Positions 40,789 to 54,025 of a stretch of DNA of 64,000 bases are shown piece after piece; within the stretch, counting starts at the first letter, position 1; every line of letters begins with the position of its first letter. The notes beneath the pieces are model-generated. The model searched no databases and had not been told where the DNA came from. It saw nothing but the letters and a program-made list of their open reading frames with translations. Source of the DNA: Corallium rubrum (taxonomy: Eukaryota > Cnidaria > Anthozoa > Scleralcyonacea > Coralliidae). A program made the translations under genes and the position numbers. The DNA is taken from assembly GCA_964035015.1 (NCBI GenBank), contig OZ035997.1, positions 63,153,904 to 63,217,903 of the forward strand. Direction: 5' to 3'.

Positions 40789-42690
40789 TATTATATATTG
40801 TATTCATTATACATACAAGACGAGCCATCTTTTTTTCGTCCTTCCACATAAAAATATCTCAAAACTGTTGCACCAGAAATTTGCGACATTGCAAAACCGG
40901 GTCCCCGTTGCGCAATATAAAAGAAGAGGAATCATATTTCAGTTGAGTCGCGCAAGAGACAAGAAATAAATATAGAAATGCCCACTACGCTGAACAAAAA
41001 TATCGCAGCCTCCAGTAAGATAATGTAAGAGAAAGCGCGTCGTCAGGGTTATATTTTGGTACCTTTTCGGACGAAATCCACCAAATACAACGTCGAATAT
41101 TCTACAAAGATGGATTTCTATTTCGCGCTACTTCACTTACAGCGGGCCATCTCCTCGTCCTGATAATACTGTATATTCAGGAGCAAAATGGAATGGTCAA
41201 ACAGCGCGCGACTTAGTACAACGAAGAATCATTGTGTAGTACAATACTTCTACTTTTCTACTCAAGGTACACAAATGGACTAGCGATGCTGTGTAACTCG
41301 CTACATAACCGTAAAGATCAAGGTATTCGTCATTTTCTTCTAATAAACTATGATTTGCAACGTTAGCATATGGCTAGACTAGCCCTAGAGTTCGTGTTCA
41401 GTTTGGAAAGGGTAAATTTACGAAGATAAACATCAAATATAGCTTGAACTATTCATTTAATTATGTACAGCCTAGAATGAGGTGCACAAAGTTGACTTAT
41501 CTTGCGGTTAGACTTCTGTTTCAATTCTTGTGAAATGCGTAGACTAATTACTTGTTATTGCTAGCCGCCATGTTTTTCCGATGTTGCGCATGCTCAGCAT
41601 CGCGTGTCTCGAGCCTATGGCCATGATGATACTCATAGAAGAGTTTTTTCGCAACTTTGGTCGATCTTTTGGTGTTTTCAGAGTCTTTGTCTTCAAGTAA
41701 TTTTTCGATTTCTTCTACAGTCGAAGACGAAACTCGAGCAGTCGTGGTGTTGCTTTTGCTTGTGTGGAAAGCTACCGCTCGTTAGGAAATCTCGCATTGC
41801 GGGCGCAACCTACGGATTAGTGAATTACCTGCTCACTGATTCCCATAATTAACTGTATGCGCTTAGCAAATGGGAAGACAGGAAGTGACTACAATGTATA
41901 ATAATTGATCTGCTCGCCACTGACAAATCACGATATTTTGTAAAAAACGAGTTCAATAATTGTTTTATTATTCGATTTATTTTTTATTTGACATTGTTTA
42001 CCTGTAATTATGTCCATTTATTTCTTTTCAGCTTGGCTGATCGAGCGATTTACGTTTGCCGAAATTGAGTGTAAGGCACATGAGCAGAATATTATTTGCT
42101 GCAAAACAACATCTCCGGCTAATGCGCATGAGCAGACTGTTATTTGTTGGCAATTATTTGCAGGTGACGTAGCGGTCCCTCAACCAATTAAAGGGAAGAT
42201 AAAAACAAATCGGATGATAATAAAGATTTTCCATTAAGAAAATAATCAATATAGAGTAAATATGTTACCGTGAAAATCATTTTCAACTGATTGCCAAAAA
42301 TATTGCGTGTCAATAATACTCTTCCCACTCATAACTTTGGCTGCCAAACATTTTTCTGTGATATTTTCATAAAAAACTTTAGACAAAGAATTAGTTTGAA
42401 GATATTATTCTTTGTTTTCAATTAAATATAATGAATGATCCTTCTATAACAAAAGCAAAAGACGATTATTTGTAATAGATTACCAAGCGTTAAAAATGCA
42501 ATCAACTTACCTCAAATAAAACGATATTTATTCATTCGCAAAAACAAACAAGCGCGGACTAAGGTCGTTAACCCAATTATTTTTCCCAATCCTAATTTTC
42601 ACAACAATTAATCAAAGCAAATATAACAAACGTTTGGCAGACTTCTCACATGCGCTGAGCTAATAATATATTCAAATAAAGAAAAGTGAA
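40789..42690. other. No recognised gene
   Basis: About 1.9 kb with only short open frames (for example 41604-41852 and 42010-42237), none with recognisable domains. No strong repeat found. Confidence 0.3.
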
Positions 42691-42694
42691 AAGG

Positions 42695-42770
42695 TGGCGA
42701 AACGTCGAGAAAAGTTTTCAATTGATAACAAAATACTGTTCGACGTTTCCAGCGGAGTTCTTCAGAGTAA
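42695..42770 (-). repeat. Inverted repeat with degenerate hammerhead-like block
   Basis: The minus strand reads ctctgaagaactccgctgg then aaacgtcg, and a facing gcgaaacgtcgag lies at 42697. It has the CUGANGA and GAAAC words of the PLE-associated motif, but stem II is nearly lost. Confidence 0.35.
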
Positions 42771-43080
42771 CGTTTAACAGATGAAATGCTTTTGAATCAA
42801 AAAGCTGAGTTTTTTAAAAAATTTTGTAAATTTTCTTCTACGTAACTGGATGATAAATCTCTTGGCCTATACGAGACTGACTAATATTTTAACTATATAG
42901 CAAAACGACGAACTGAATACTGACGAGAAGTTTCTTTTTACTTTAACAAAGACCTTCTCTCAGAAACGTCAAATAACGTCAGTATTTCGGTATCAAAATT
43001 ATTCCCGGCAGTTTAGCACCTTTTCAATTTGCCTCGTCGAAAACCAGCACTCTTTCACACTCTCAAATATCTTAATTGTC

Positions 43081-44187
43081 CCCGAGCCCGGGCGTAGGGT
43101 CGAAGGCCCGGAGCCCGGATGAGGGTGCTAATCTCGACGTGCGTGGAGTCCACTTTACACGCGTGTAGAAAAAGCAAGGGAGACAAAATCTGGAAATAGT
43201 TTATATATATACGTCGTAGGGTGTCACGCGGTACAAATAATATATTGGGCACTGGTGACTAGCTTTGAAGCAAACTTATAGTTATATATTTCCATATTTT
43301 GCGAAACAAAATGGTTTCAAATGGTTTCGTTTTAAACGGAAAGAAGCAGAACAACGAATAAAAGGAGGATACAAACAGCCGGTTTAATATATCTTGAAGA
43401 GAAACCAGAAAACCTGAAGAAACGAAACGTATGGTAAACAAAAACTCGATCTCAATTGTAGTGTTTGTAGTCACAGGCCACTCAGTGGTCTCAAAATGAC
43501 GGTAAGACATTTGTTTTTATTTATTTTGCTGATTGTAATCAGCATTTATTCATTAATATATTCTGTAAACGCCAAGAACGGCACTTTAAATAGAACCCTT
43601 TTAGACACTCGTCAGTTACTGTAAACTTAACCTAGCAACTATCATATAAAGTTTTATACCTTGTCCTTTAATATGTTGTTTTCAAGTTTTTGCTTTACCC
43701 ATTAAGCAGTATATACAGCTTCACGTTTCGTGCTTTCCCTTTGCTACTGTGGACGTGATGTTTTTCATTGACTTAATTGCAAGCACTTATCATAAATACT
43801 CATAGGCTTTGTCCATTTTCTTTTGTCCTGTATTATACAGACTGAAATTTATAGGTTGTCTGTTGTTTTTATCTCCTATTATAAATGTAGTTTTTGAGCT
43901 GTTAACTTTTAATCCTGCCTTTGCAAAACATAAAAGTATTTCCTTTGGAAACTTCCTAAATGGCTAAAAACAATATATTTTTACAACCAGAGTTTAATAT
44001 GAAATCTGTAAGTTTTCCTTTGATATGTTCAACTTTCATTTCAGTTATCCTAATCATAAATTCTGTAATTATCCTGAGGAGTTATATCTGGAGTGCTTAT
44101 TTTAATTGGAAGGTGGGGTTGGTGAGGTGCATTTCAAAAAGCATATAAAAGCAGACGAGGGGTTGTTGCATTTATTTATTTCTAGTT
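43081..44187 (-). repeat. 1.05-kb dispersed repeat, copy 3 (inverted)
   Basis: Reverse complement of copy 1 (35856-36903) with about 5-10% divergence. The GC-rich end is at the low-coordinate side (cgagcccgggcgtagggtcg). Confidence 0.85.
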
Positions 44188-44311
44188 TATTCAATGATCA
44201 AAAGGCATAAAGAATTCGAACTTACAACATGCCTCACGCCCTCACTCATCACACGGCTAACAACTCACCGGAAGTACGAATAGTAGCGGAAGTAAAATGT
44301 GCAAAAATGCC

Positions 44312-46252
44312 AACCTCGTTCCCAGGGCCTTTTTGAAATTGGCGGGGCGGGAAAAGGCCCTGGCATCGGCTGGATTCTGCACCCAGAATTTCAGGGTGTG
44401 ATAAATTAGCGTGGAAATTAGCATGCAAAATTATTCCGGGTAATGGCGTGACTCGTCAGAGAAGTTAGGACCTTTTGGTTGCGTTCGATAGCGGAAATAT
44501 CCCGTGTTTTTGTTTAAAACCGCTTCAAGTCAAATGTTTAGAATATTTGTTACATAGATTCGATCTCTTCATCGTCCAAGCAGCCATCAAAACGAGACAA
44601 GCGAAATCAGGTATTGCGGTAATAAATAAAGAAGCTATTAAATTCCAAGCCGCTTGTATAAGAAATTCAAGAAGTAACAACGTCAGAAGCTCCCCCGCAG
44701 TTTCTTCTACCCAGGAAGCTAATAAGTCATGTTTGTCTCTTCCTGGAATTCACGAGTTTTTGTTGACCGAAATTTAGAAGAAGAAAATATTTCCAGCGGC
44801 AAACAGTGTGCTACTGGTGCTTTCACTGTTATAAAGTCAACAATCGCATAAGAGAAGAAATCAGCCCGCAAACGTCTTTGCAAACGCTCCGATGATTCAG
44901 TGTTGTATGGCAACAGCTACGAGAATCATAATAAGAAATTTGATTTTGATAATGCGTGGAATGAAATGAAAGTAGCGTACGTTTTCTCATAGACATTTTT
45001 AACGCAGTGTCTGGCCGCAAGAATACGCACGTCAAAGCAACAAATCATGAATTAAGTGTAAAGTATATAGCTTTCTTTATTCAGTCTTCATGAATGAACG
45101 GTGGTTAATTTTAGCCATTGTATCTAAAACTGTGTTATAGATCTGTCAGGTTTTTCCTAAATCGAAGTCACATATTGACTTGTTTACGATTAACAATAGC
45201 TGTTTGGTAAAGTGAAATTGACAAAAACGTCAAAATGAACCACCATTCACCAAGCTTGCCTGGGAAATATAAAGTGAAGCGTTCTATTATATTTATTATA
45301 TGTCTATTTTATTATATTTGGCATAGATATATTTCTATTTTTATATCAAGAGAAACGACATGCTAAAAATGTAGCGTTCGTAATATTTTCCGTGCGGCTT
45401 ATGTATTTTTTGTTGACATATCCGCATTGTTTTTAAACTGAGAGATTATACTCTTAAATTTATTTAAAAACTTTATTAACCACTCTAAATATCAGCCATT
45501 GGGGACTACATTTTAACGGCGCTTCCAAGAGGTTTATTTACCACTCTTTGTTCATTTTGAATTTTTGATACAACGTCAACTTTTATACAAATTAATTGAC
45601 TCAATCAAATTCGAAATGTGATCGTTGATGGTATTAAATCATCACAACTATTTTTATCTGAACTGACTGAACATATATATAAAATGCCAAACTCGTACAT
45701 ATGTGCTCTTAAAATTAAATGATTTTGTACTGCTCTTATAACACTTTTGGTCTGGCTTTTCAACGTTGTCGTTTAATATCATAATTTGCATATTTTGGCT
45801 CTTTTGTCTAAACTCGCTCATCTTGAAAACAAATACCTCGCTCGCGCTTTCGCTTATCAACTTTGAACTCGAATCGTCCCTGGTGATCTTAATAATCCCA
45901 CAAGTATTATATATTCTGCACATTCCCACATAAATCCTACCCGAGCCATATGACAGCTTGTGTATTAACCGCCACAAAGACGGCAGATTGAACTCCGAGC
46001 GCAAATTCTTTTCTTCAAGAGTTGGTTCATCATGATTCAGTTTTTACGTCATCCGCTACTATAAGAACAGATCAAGGTATTAAACGTGCACGGACTATGA
46101 GCTACCAAATCCATTGAAACTTTGCATTAATTGTTGTTTGCGAGGAATATTTAAGAAAACCGATCAACCAATGAAAACACAGAATCCACCAGCCGATGCC
46201 AGGGCCTTTTCCCGCCCCGCCAATTTCAAAAAGGCCCTGGGAACGAGGTTGC
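44312..46252. mobile_element. DNA element with ~70-bp TIRs
   Basis: Left caacctcgttcccagggcct and its inverse at 46233-46252. The TIRs continue through ggcggggcgggaaaaggccc and ggcatcggctgg. Flanks caaaaatgc / caaaaatac could be a 9-bp (or 8-bp) target duplication with one mismatch. The interior 1.8 kb holds only short open frames. One at 44475-44777 (with CLKPLQVKCLEYLLHRFD) vaguely recalls a helicase N-terminus. No transposase identified. Confidence 0.65.
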
Positions 46253-46259
46253 AAAAATA

Positions 46260-47260
46260 CAAAATCGTGGCACCAAAAAAAAAATAAACGAGCCGAAACA
46301 TAGACTCGGTCCACCACAGATAGCCCAAGTAAAAAAAACAAAACCTACAGTACCCTAAACTTTGATTCTGGGCTTAAATAAAGAAATGCTTCATTTCAAG
46401 GAAGGGGCACTGGATTGGAAAGAACTTTTAAAGGAATTTGTGTATATAAATTACTATTAATTCTAACGATTTATTTTTGAGATTAGAAGTTTCCACCTCA
46501 TGGTGTGGACTGATGTGCGATTAAAATCGATTGAATACATTGTATTCAAAATGTATTTCAAGGGTGCAAAAATGCATTTCAAAACAATTATTGGAAAAAG
46601 TCGTCAAATTTATTATTTTATCTGCCGTGCAGTTTAGAAACCAGTACTATGCATATAGTCCAGTATATACAGTATATACAGTAGTTTCACATGTATTTAT
46701 GCAATATCAGCGCTCGAAATCACGGGCACGATGCTGTTCCTAAACTATCATCTATGTATCTCTTAACGAAATCAGGAAAGCTTCAAGTGTATCGTTCAAA
46801 GATTTGTTTTTCAACATAACCAACAAATAAGTTTGCGTAGCTAGGGCCCATTTTTGGTACCCGTTGCTACTCCACTAACTTGTTGGTAATGTTCACCATC
46901 AAATGAAACTTGTTGGGGGTAAGTACAAGTTCTGCCGAGCGAAGTAATGTAGTGGTGGATGGTTCCAAAACGGTGCGTTGACTAAAGAAAAACTTCAAAG
47001 CTTCGAGACTATCGTGGTGACGAATGACGCTGTAGAGAGACTTAATTAACATCCATAGTGAAAATGAATTTACTGGAACCGCTGAAATGTATTTGGTCGA
47101 AAATCTGTAGAGTATGTTTTGTATCTTTGATATAAGAAGGCAACTTCTTTACCAAAGGTGACATAACATTGTGTAAGAAGCTGGAAATGAGTGTAGTAGG
47201 ACAGCTGCTGCAAGCAGAAGCGATTGGCCTGTCAGGATTGTTATAAAGCTAAGAGAAAGA
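46260..47260. other. No recognised gene
   Basis: No domain or clear repeat structure seen. Confidence 0.3.
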
Positions 47261-47261
47261 T

Positions 47262-47725
47262 ACATGGAAGATAGGGAAGATAAGGAATATATGAGGAAGA
47301 TAAGAGGAAGCTAAAGAGGATAAGAAGAAGAAGATAAGGAGGTTAAGAGGAAGATTATAAGGGGCAGATAAGAGGATCGATAAGGGGAAGATAAGAGCAA
47401 GATAAAGGGAAGATAACGAAGATAAGGGGAAGATAAGGAAGATACGGGGATAATAAGGAAGATAAGGGAAAGATAAAAAAGATAAAGGGAGGTAAAAGTA
47501 AGATAAGGGGAAGATAAGGGGAACATAAGAGGAAGATAAGGGGACGATAAGGAAGATACGAAGAAGATAAGGAAGATAATGAGAAGATAAGGGAACGATA
47601 AGAGAGACTATGCGAAGATGAAGGGAAGATAAGAGGAAGATTAGGGGAAGATAAGGGGAAGATAAGGGGGTAAGGGGAAGATAAGGAGAAGATATGGAAG
47701 ATAAAGGAAATATAAGAAGATAAGC
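47262..47725. repeat. Purine-rich minisatellite (gaagataaggg-type units)
   Basis: About 460 bp of diverged 10-12-bp units on the plus strand, all purine plus T. The Ser/Leu/Pro-rich minus-strand open frame across it is an artefact. Confidence 0.9.
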
Positions 47726-47839
47726 GGTTGCTATAAGATGGCTATGCCTCTTATTATCCCCCAATGCAAATATGTACTGTGTGTGCGTTGTGCACTCAGC
47801 TATCCCATGGCCAAATAATATGTCGTTATCTATCGCCAC

Positions 47840-48710
47840 TTAAAATCGTTCTGCTTACGGCTTCGGCCAATTGATTCCTCATTAAAAGTCTTCAGTTCTT
47901 CTCACAACTTCTCGATATCTTGGTAAATCAGTTAGGTCATAAACCTAATATATTCTTGAAAGTTTCCATACTATTAACAGAATTGGAATAAATCGACGCG
48001 ACGCTAGCTATTCTCGATGGTTGTATTCTAGTTGCCCCAACATGTCTCATTGTTTTATTCGCTAATGATTTTTAAGAGGCGTTAATGGGATTTCTACAAA
48101 TGGCTTATGCATACATTACTAGCAATGCTATTATTAACCTAATGCGTCTCCTGAACACCCTCAACATCAATTAAACAATCGCCAGAAATTTAGGTCATTT
48201 GTGCAGCCGCTTTCCGTCAGCGGCTATTCGGCGTATTCGCCTAATAATATAATTATGTATTCGAATGCGTTTGATTCTATTGTACTATAGTGTTTCTCAT
48301 TATTGTGCAGGTCATTGAGTTCTTTAGAATTTTCCTAAATGTGCATGCATGTATATGTGAACAACCTGTCAACGACGGCCATAAGGATTGTGAAATCAGG
48401 CAAGTTCATTCAATGCTGGAGACAAATCAGGATCTTTATGTGCTTTCGAAGTAGACTAACGCATACCGAATGCAATTTGGCCAATTTCTAGCACATGTTT
48501 ACAAACATGCCATTATTTAGAGGAAAAATCAACTTCTATTCAATATGCAGTTTTCAAGTGGATGAAATAATCATTGAAATTAAATTTACTGCATGGTCCA
48601 CGAGCAATTGGGTTGGTTTATTCGAAGTATAATTATATCACATCCATTTGAATATTTTTACTTTAGTCTTCAGTTTAACCTAGAAAACAAGTCGTTGTTT
48701 TATAATAGCC
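47840..48710. other. No recognised gene
   Basis: No long open frame, no repeat boundary recognised. Confidence 0.3.
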
Positions 48711-48750
48711 GACCTCCGTGGTCTTCTTAAAAATAATGACTAAGCGCGTA

Positions 48751-48890
48751 GTGAGTGACTATTGAAGTCACTTATTAAAAATAGCAACTCGTTTAAAACA
48801 ATGAAAAAATGAATTAAAACATATTAATGCATTTTTTCATTGTTTTTAAACGAGTTGCTATTTTCAATAAGCGACTTAAATAGTCACTCA
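48751..48890. repeat. Foldback element, ~60-bp arms
   Basis: agtgagtgacta..aatagcaactcgtttaaaac is mirrored by gttttaaacgagttgctatt..tagtcactcact. The words agtgactagt near 49424 and gaccgagc near 49363 suggest a larger nested element from about 48710 to 49440. Confidence 0.75.
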
Positions 48891-49107
48891 CTGAAACCGA
48901 ACGGGTCTTTATTGTGGTCTTGAGGTTATTATTGCTTAATAATAACCTCCTATTCCGCCTCAATTACCCCAATAATGACCTGCTGTTCTAAAATGATTAA
49001 ACAGTGGATTTACGTGCTCGGTCATTATTTTTGAGAAGACCTTGGAGCTCGGTCATTATGCTATTGGTGGTTTGCAATCAAGCCCTTGAGATTTAGGAGA
49101 CGGCAAA

Positions 49108-49198
49108 GGTACGGCGGCCATGTTGGAGGAAAACATACTCCAAATCCAATAGCTGTTAATGAGATTCTTTTGTTAAAGTTCCTCCAACATGGCCGCCA
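49108..49198. repeat. Foldback element with ggcggccatgttggagg arms
   Basis: 19-bp perfect inverted arms around a 50-bp centre. Confidence 0.7.
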
Positions 49199-49559
49199 TG
49201 ACGTCAAGTGCAAACCAAGAATACATAAACATACGGTACAAACCTAAACGTTTCCATTGGGCGATTGCTTCACTATATATTAGAAAACACAAATATGTTC
49301 AGTAACCGTAAAAGTGCACACATTTCTGTAGACCTGAACAAAGTACAGGATAATGTCATTATGACCGAGCTCCGAGGAAATCATGACCGAGCGCGTATAA
49401 TGGCCTGTTTGGTTTCATTGAGTGACTAGTTAGCCTCCGTTGAAGACGTGTTATGTGATTTGCTTCCCTCTCACAACAACATCTGCGAACTCGAGCCAGT
49501 TTTTCTGTTTCGCAAATCGGGAACGAGCTCCCATTTTCTAGGAGCTAATTGTCAATTCA

Positions 49560-50368
49560 AGATGGCGGATGATAACAAAAATCTCTTGTATCAAAGTGGA
49601 TGCTTAGAAGTTTGTAAAACATTTGGAATCTCTGCATTAAATAACCTCCGAGATCAGGCTATAAAAGCTGTTGTATGTGAAAGAAGGGACACATTTGTAA
49701 ATCTTTCGACGGGATTTGGAAAATCTCTCATCTACCAACCATTACCGCGTTTTTATGGGGGCCTGATATGTAGATGTGCATCGCCAATTGGTAGTGTCTC
49801 CTTTAATTAATTTGATGATGGACCAAGTCAACTACTTGAACTCTGCAGGAATAAAATCTACCAATCTTAGTTTCGCTGTAACAGAAGAAGAAAAGGGAAG
49901 CATCGAAAAAGGAAAGTTCTCTGTCGTTTATGGATCTCTCGAGTCTTGAATGGCGGATAGATGGCGAAAGATGTTAGGAAATTCAACATATTCCAGTAAT
50001 ATAGTTGCTGTAGCAGTTGATGAAGCCATGTAATCAGTCACTGGTAAGTCTTAACTTCGTCAACCATAAACTTAATAATTTACATTTGCACTTACAAGTA
50101 TAATTTTTATACATATGTTTAATCTGTTTTACAATTGTTCTTAGGGGAAATTCAAAGAGTTCTAAAGAAGCAGCATTTCGGGAGAGTTTTTTCTCATCTG
50201 CACGAACTCAGATCCCTTGTTCCCTCTGCAACGCCATTTATTGCTTTGACAGCAGATGCAACAAAACATACAAAGGAAATTATTTTCAATGTTCTTCGAA
50301 GGAAAAATTGTGTTGAGATCTGTGGCAGCCCAAACAAATTGAACATTTCCTATATATATATATATATA
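49560..50368 (+). pseudogene. RecQ-like DNA helicase fragment, broken
   Basis: Exon 1 (49562 to about 50041): Walker A region NLSTGFGKSLIYQ, then in the shifted frame VVSPLINLMMDQVNYLNSAG (motif Ia), VVYGSLES and VAVAVDEAM (motif II, DEAH-like). Donor CTG|GTAAGT. Exon 2 (50144-50359): GEIQRVLKKQHF, ELRSLVPSATPFIALTADAT (motif III) and SPNKLNISY. The intron phases agree. Breaks: a frameshift near 49790, TGA after GSLES, TAA after DEAM. The copy ends in a TA run and lacks the helicase C-terminal domain. RecQ helicases unwind DNA 3'-5'. This copy is non-functional. Confidence 0.75.
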
Positions 50369-50376
50369 TATTAAAG

Positions 50377-50524
50377 ACTTATTAACCGAGTGCGAGGTCT
50401 GTGCGGGAAAATATTTGCCTGAGGTTTTCGTACAGACCGAGCGACGAAGGAGCGAGGTTTGTGCGATAAAGCCGAGGGCAAATACTTTCCAGTACAGACC
50501 GAGCAAACGAGGTTAATAAGAAAT
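50377..50524. repeat. Inverted repeat after the RecQ fragment
   Basis: cttattaaccgagtgcgagg..gaaaatatttgcc is mirrored by ggcaaatactttcc..cgaggttaataag. Probably the end of a DNA element whose other end may lie near 51490 (agccatataata words at both sites). Confidence 0.55.
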
Positions 50525-51480
50525 TTATTATATGGCTATTGGTTCATTTTATTTTTAAGCTTCAAGGGTTGTTTTCGTCTTCGGGGTATGCTGTGAACCT
50601 TACCTGTTGACTTTTTCGTGTCCGGCTTCTTGGCCTTTTTATTTACACCAGTTCGGCTTTTATTTGTAGTGTTTTTAGATAAACAGCTTTAAGGTGGCTC
50701 CCTATAGTTTCAATAAATGCGCGCTATTTCATACGCTCGTTATGTAATGTTATTCATAAGTTTAAAACATTTGTTAGATAAATACTAAGTAGACCTTACT
50801 ATAGCAGAACTATTGCAGATATAAAATATTTATTAAAAAGTTCAATTATTTGCTGTTACCGTAGTAATAATGACGTTGGAATTTTGGTATATTTTCATAT
50901 ATTGCATAACTGAAGCGGCATCTCTTCCGTTTGCTTCGGTGAATCTTCTTAAAAATTGCTGAGATGATAGATATTGTTGTAGAGAATATCCATGCAAAAA
51001 ATGACGGTAGGTTGTAGGGACAGATTTTTCGCTACAAAAATTATCGATTTAAAAAAGTCAGTTCTGTCTTATGAAATCTTTTTAAAATTATATATACTTT
51101 AGAACTTTTTATGAACTACTTATTTACAAAATTTTACCAAAATTCAACGAAGAAAATCTCTACAAGTCTAACATCCATGTCGACGCTGTCATAGAATTTC
51201 GAAACGAAAAGATCGCTGTTTACGCATGCGTAGCGATACTATTTCTAGTCACCAGTCCCCTATTAAAATTACCGTTGGGAGCCACATTTTATTGTTCAGA
51301 TATTTGAATAAAGATATCTGTTTCTATTTTATTTGTATTCAAATCAACTCAGAAATGTTCCCGCCAAAACTTACAGGGCCGGGAAAAAAGCGTATTGACC
51401 CCGAGGTCAATATCGTAAAATCCCGACCTCTCAGGAACCAATCAGCGTGCGTCGTTTTGCGCACGGACTGGAAATCAAAC
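50525..51480. other. No recognised gene
   Basis: Bounded by inverted attatatggct / agccatataata words. No coding domain seen. Confidence 0.35.
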
Positions 51481-51486
51481 CCAGCC

Positions 51487-51489
<3 letters not shown>

Positions 51490-51519
<30 letters not shown>
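51490..51519. repeat. (TA)n microsatellite
   Basis: Short TA run. Confidence 0.85.
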
Positions 51520-51523
<4 letters not shown>

Positions 51524-51537
51524 ATATATTCAAACAA

Positions 51538-51703
51538 ACAAAGTGTTGTTCGCGAAATGTCGAAAAGTGCTCAATACCGTAAAGTGGGCTAACATTGACG
51601 TAAGCAACCCAACCAATTTAAAATCTTCCGAATCGAAAATCTTCACTCGCCTGAAGATCGCCCAGCGTGAAACTGACAGTAGCGACCATCAAGATTTGAG
51701 GTA
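51538..51703 (+). CDS. Possible exon, unrecognised
   Basis: Open frame NKVLFAKCRKVLNTVKW.. to SSDHQDL ending at a GTAAGC donor near 51702. No family recognised. Kept only for its codon-like composition and donor site. Confidence 0.25.
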
Positions 51704-51728
51704 AGCTCACTTATTGTATATGTATATC

Positions 51729-51747
51729 ATATATATATATATATAGG

Positions 51748-51805
<58 letters not shown>
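51729..51805. repeat. (TA)n microsatellite
   Basis: Two TA blocks around ggctata. Confidence 0.95.
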
Positions 51806-51806
<1 letters not shown>

Positions 51807-51885
51807 TGAGTTTTGGTTCACGAAATGTTAGAGTGCTCAATACAATATAGATAGAGCAAAGTATAAAGCATGAAGTTTAGTTACT

Positions 51886-52272
51886 TTAAAGTGATCCTCC
51901 TGTGTAAGAAATTGAGTGTTTTAGTATAGACCAGGTTATGTCGAAACTTTGATTTTTTTTTACTTTTAGATTCCAAATGTATTTCGAAAGTTCCGTCTCG
52001 TTTGAATACTTTTTATTCTGGAAAGATTTAGTATGGTTACGATATCGCTCTTTGAATGTACTTGCTGTCATGCCAATGTATTGCTTAGTGATGTTCGTGT
52101 TGCTTGTGGAAATAGATGCCTTGTATACTATGTTGTTTGTCATGCATTGCCCACGTAAGGGGCAATAGTCCTTAATCCTGCAATTGTAACTGCTTGTAAT
52201 TGTGCTTAGTGGCTTGTTTTTCTTGATTGTGCGTGAATTATGTTTCGTGATAATAGCCTTGACGTTGTTCAT
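51886..52272 (-). pseudogene. GIY-YIG endonuclease fragment of a second PLE family
   Basis: Residues 30-110: CRIKDYCPLRGQC, NNIVYKASIS, KQYIGMTASTFKERYRNH and ELSKYIWNLK. This is the CCPL..C-VYKA..YIG-T...R...H layout of PLE GIY-YIG nucleases of a different family from the 7-8.6 kb copy. It ends after SYTGGS without the terminal cysteine motif, and no RT is attached. A truncated remnant. Confidence 0.7.
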
Positions 52273-52384
52273 GCAACTATACGTTGTTCAGAAACGTAAC
52301 CAATCCATAACTACGTGCATGTGAATGTATATATTGTTTAACGAGATTTCTTCTTACCTCCTTAATCTCTATTCTCTTTTCGTT

Positions 52385-52927
<543 letters not shown>

Positions 52928-52929
52928 TC

Positions 52930-53575
52930 AAAATCACAAAATCTGAACAATTTTCTACAGTGGAAAATAAAATTCGCTATTAAATATCATTATTGATATG
53001 CGCGCGAACGGCAGCGAATGTCGCGAGATGTTATATAATTATATTTATATTGATCGTCATATTCGTCGAGATAGTCCTTACGTACACATGTTTTATAACT
53101 ACGAAAATAATCTGTCTGAGCTTTCTGTAGCCCACTCGACATAAATTGTTTAATTATTTAAAAGATCTTGCAGTGAACACTATTAACCGTAAACCAGACA
53201 AGATATAGCAACAGCAGAATAGTATAATGTTGTCAGACGCTGACACAGCGAACATATACCACACAAATTCCTGAATCAAGAAAGCACTTTGATACACATA
53301 GTTAATTCTAGATACGTGTTTTCCAAACGGAGTAAATAATCGATCAACTTCCAAATTAATTAAGCTAAATATTTAGCTCAGGTTTTTGGGCGGCACGAAA
53401 AATAACAATAGGCGCCTGCAGGCGCTCCCTTCCCCAGTCATCCCAGTGCCGGCTACTCAGGCTAAAAAATAATGGGATACTTTTTTTCGCGAGTCCGACT
53501 TCTGGTTGATCCCAACCAGCCAACCAGGCCCCTCCTGCAGCGCCGCGTTGAGAGATCCTGCTCGCAGGCTAGGTT
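52930..53575. other. No recognised gene
   Basis: Only short frames. A cgcctgcaggcgctccc block near 53410 resembles the cgcctgaccaggcg words of other repeats in the window. Confidence 0.3.
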
Positions 53576-53582
53576 GATCCTT

Positions 53583-53723
53583 AAGGCCCATTTCTACTCA
53601 GGAGAATTTTCCTCGGACAGGAAATTTCCCTTTGTCTTATGAGCTCTTGGGCAGAACTTATGAGTTTGAGACAAAAGAAAATGTCCTGTCCGAGGAAAAT
53701 TTTCCTGAGTGGAAATGGGCCTT
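53583..53723. mobile_element. Short MITE with ~40-bp TIRs
   Basis: aaggcccatttctactcagg..ggaaatttccc is mirrored by acaaaagaaaatgtcc..ccactt-type sequence ending atgggcctt. TTA/TAA words flank it, compatible with a 3-bp target duplication. Confidence 0.7.
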
Positions 53724-54025
53724 TATTCTGACAGAAATCTGTTCAGATATCACGCTTGTCCACGCGTGTAAAATGACTCCACGCGTGTCGAGATTAACAC
53801 CCTCATAAGGATCATCTGTGGTCCGGTGTGGTGGTCTCAACAGTCCCCCGGTCTCAACGTTCCCCAAAACAACGTGCGCATGCGTGCGCAATCGTGACAG
53901 CTGTCCTGGTCTGAGTGTTCCCCTAGTTTCTCAGCTTTCCTCAAGCGAAGTTGCCTCTTTTGAATCTCTCTTAGAAAATCTTTTTTTATTTAAGTAGATA
54001 ATAAATTAATAATTACACATTTATC

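Noticed and set aside
47249..47839. 196-codon Ser/Leu/Pro-rich frame
   Set aside because: Lies in a purine minisatellite on the opposite strand. Composition mirrors the repeat unit.
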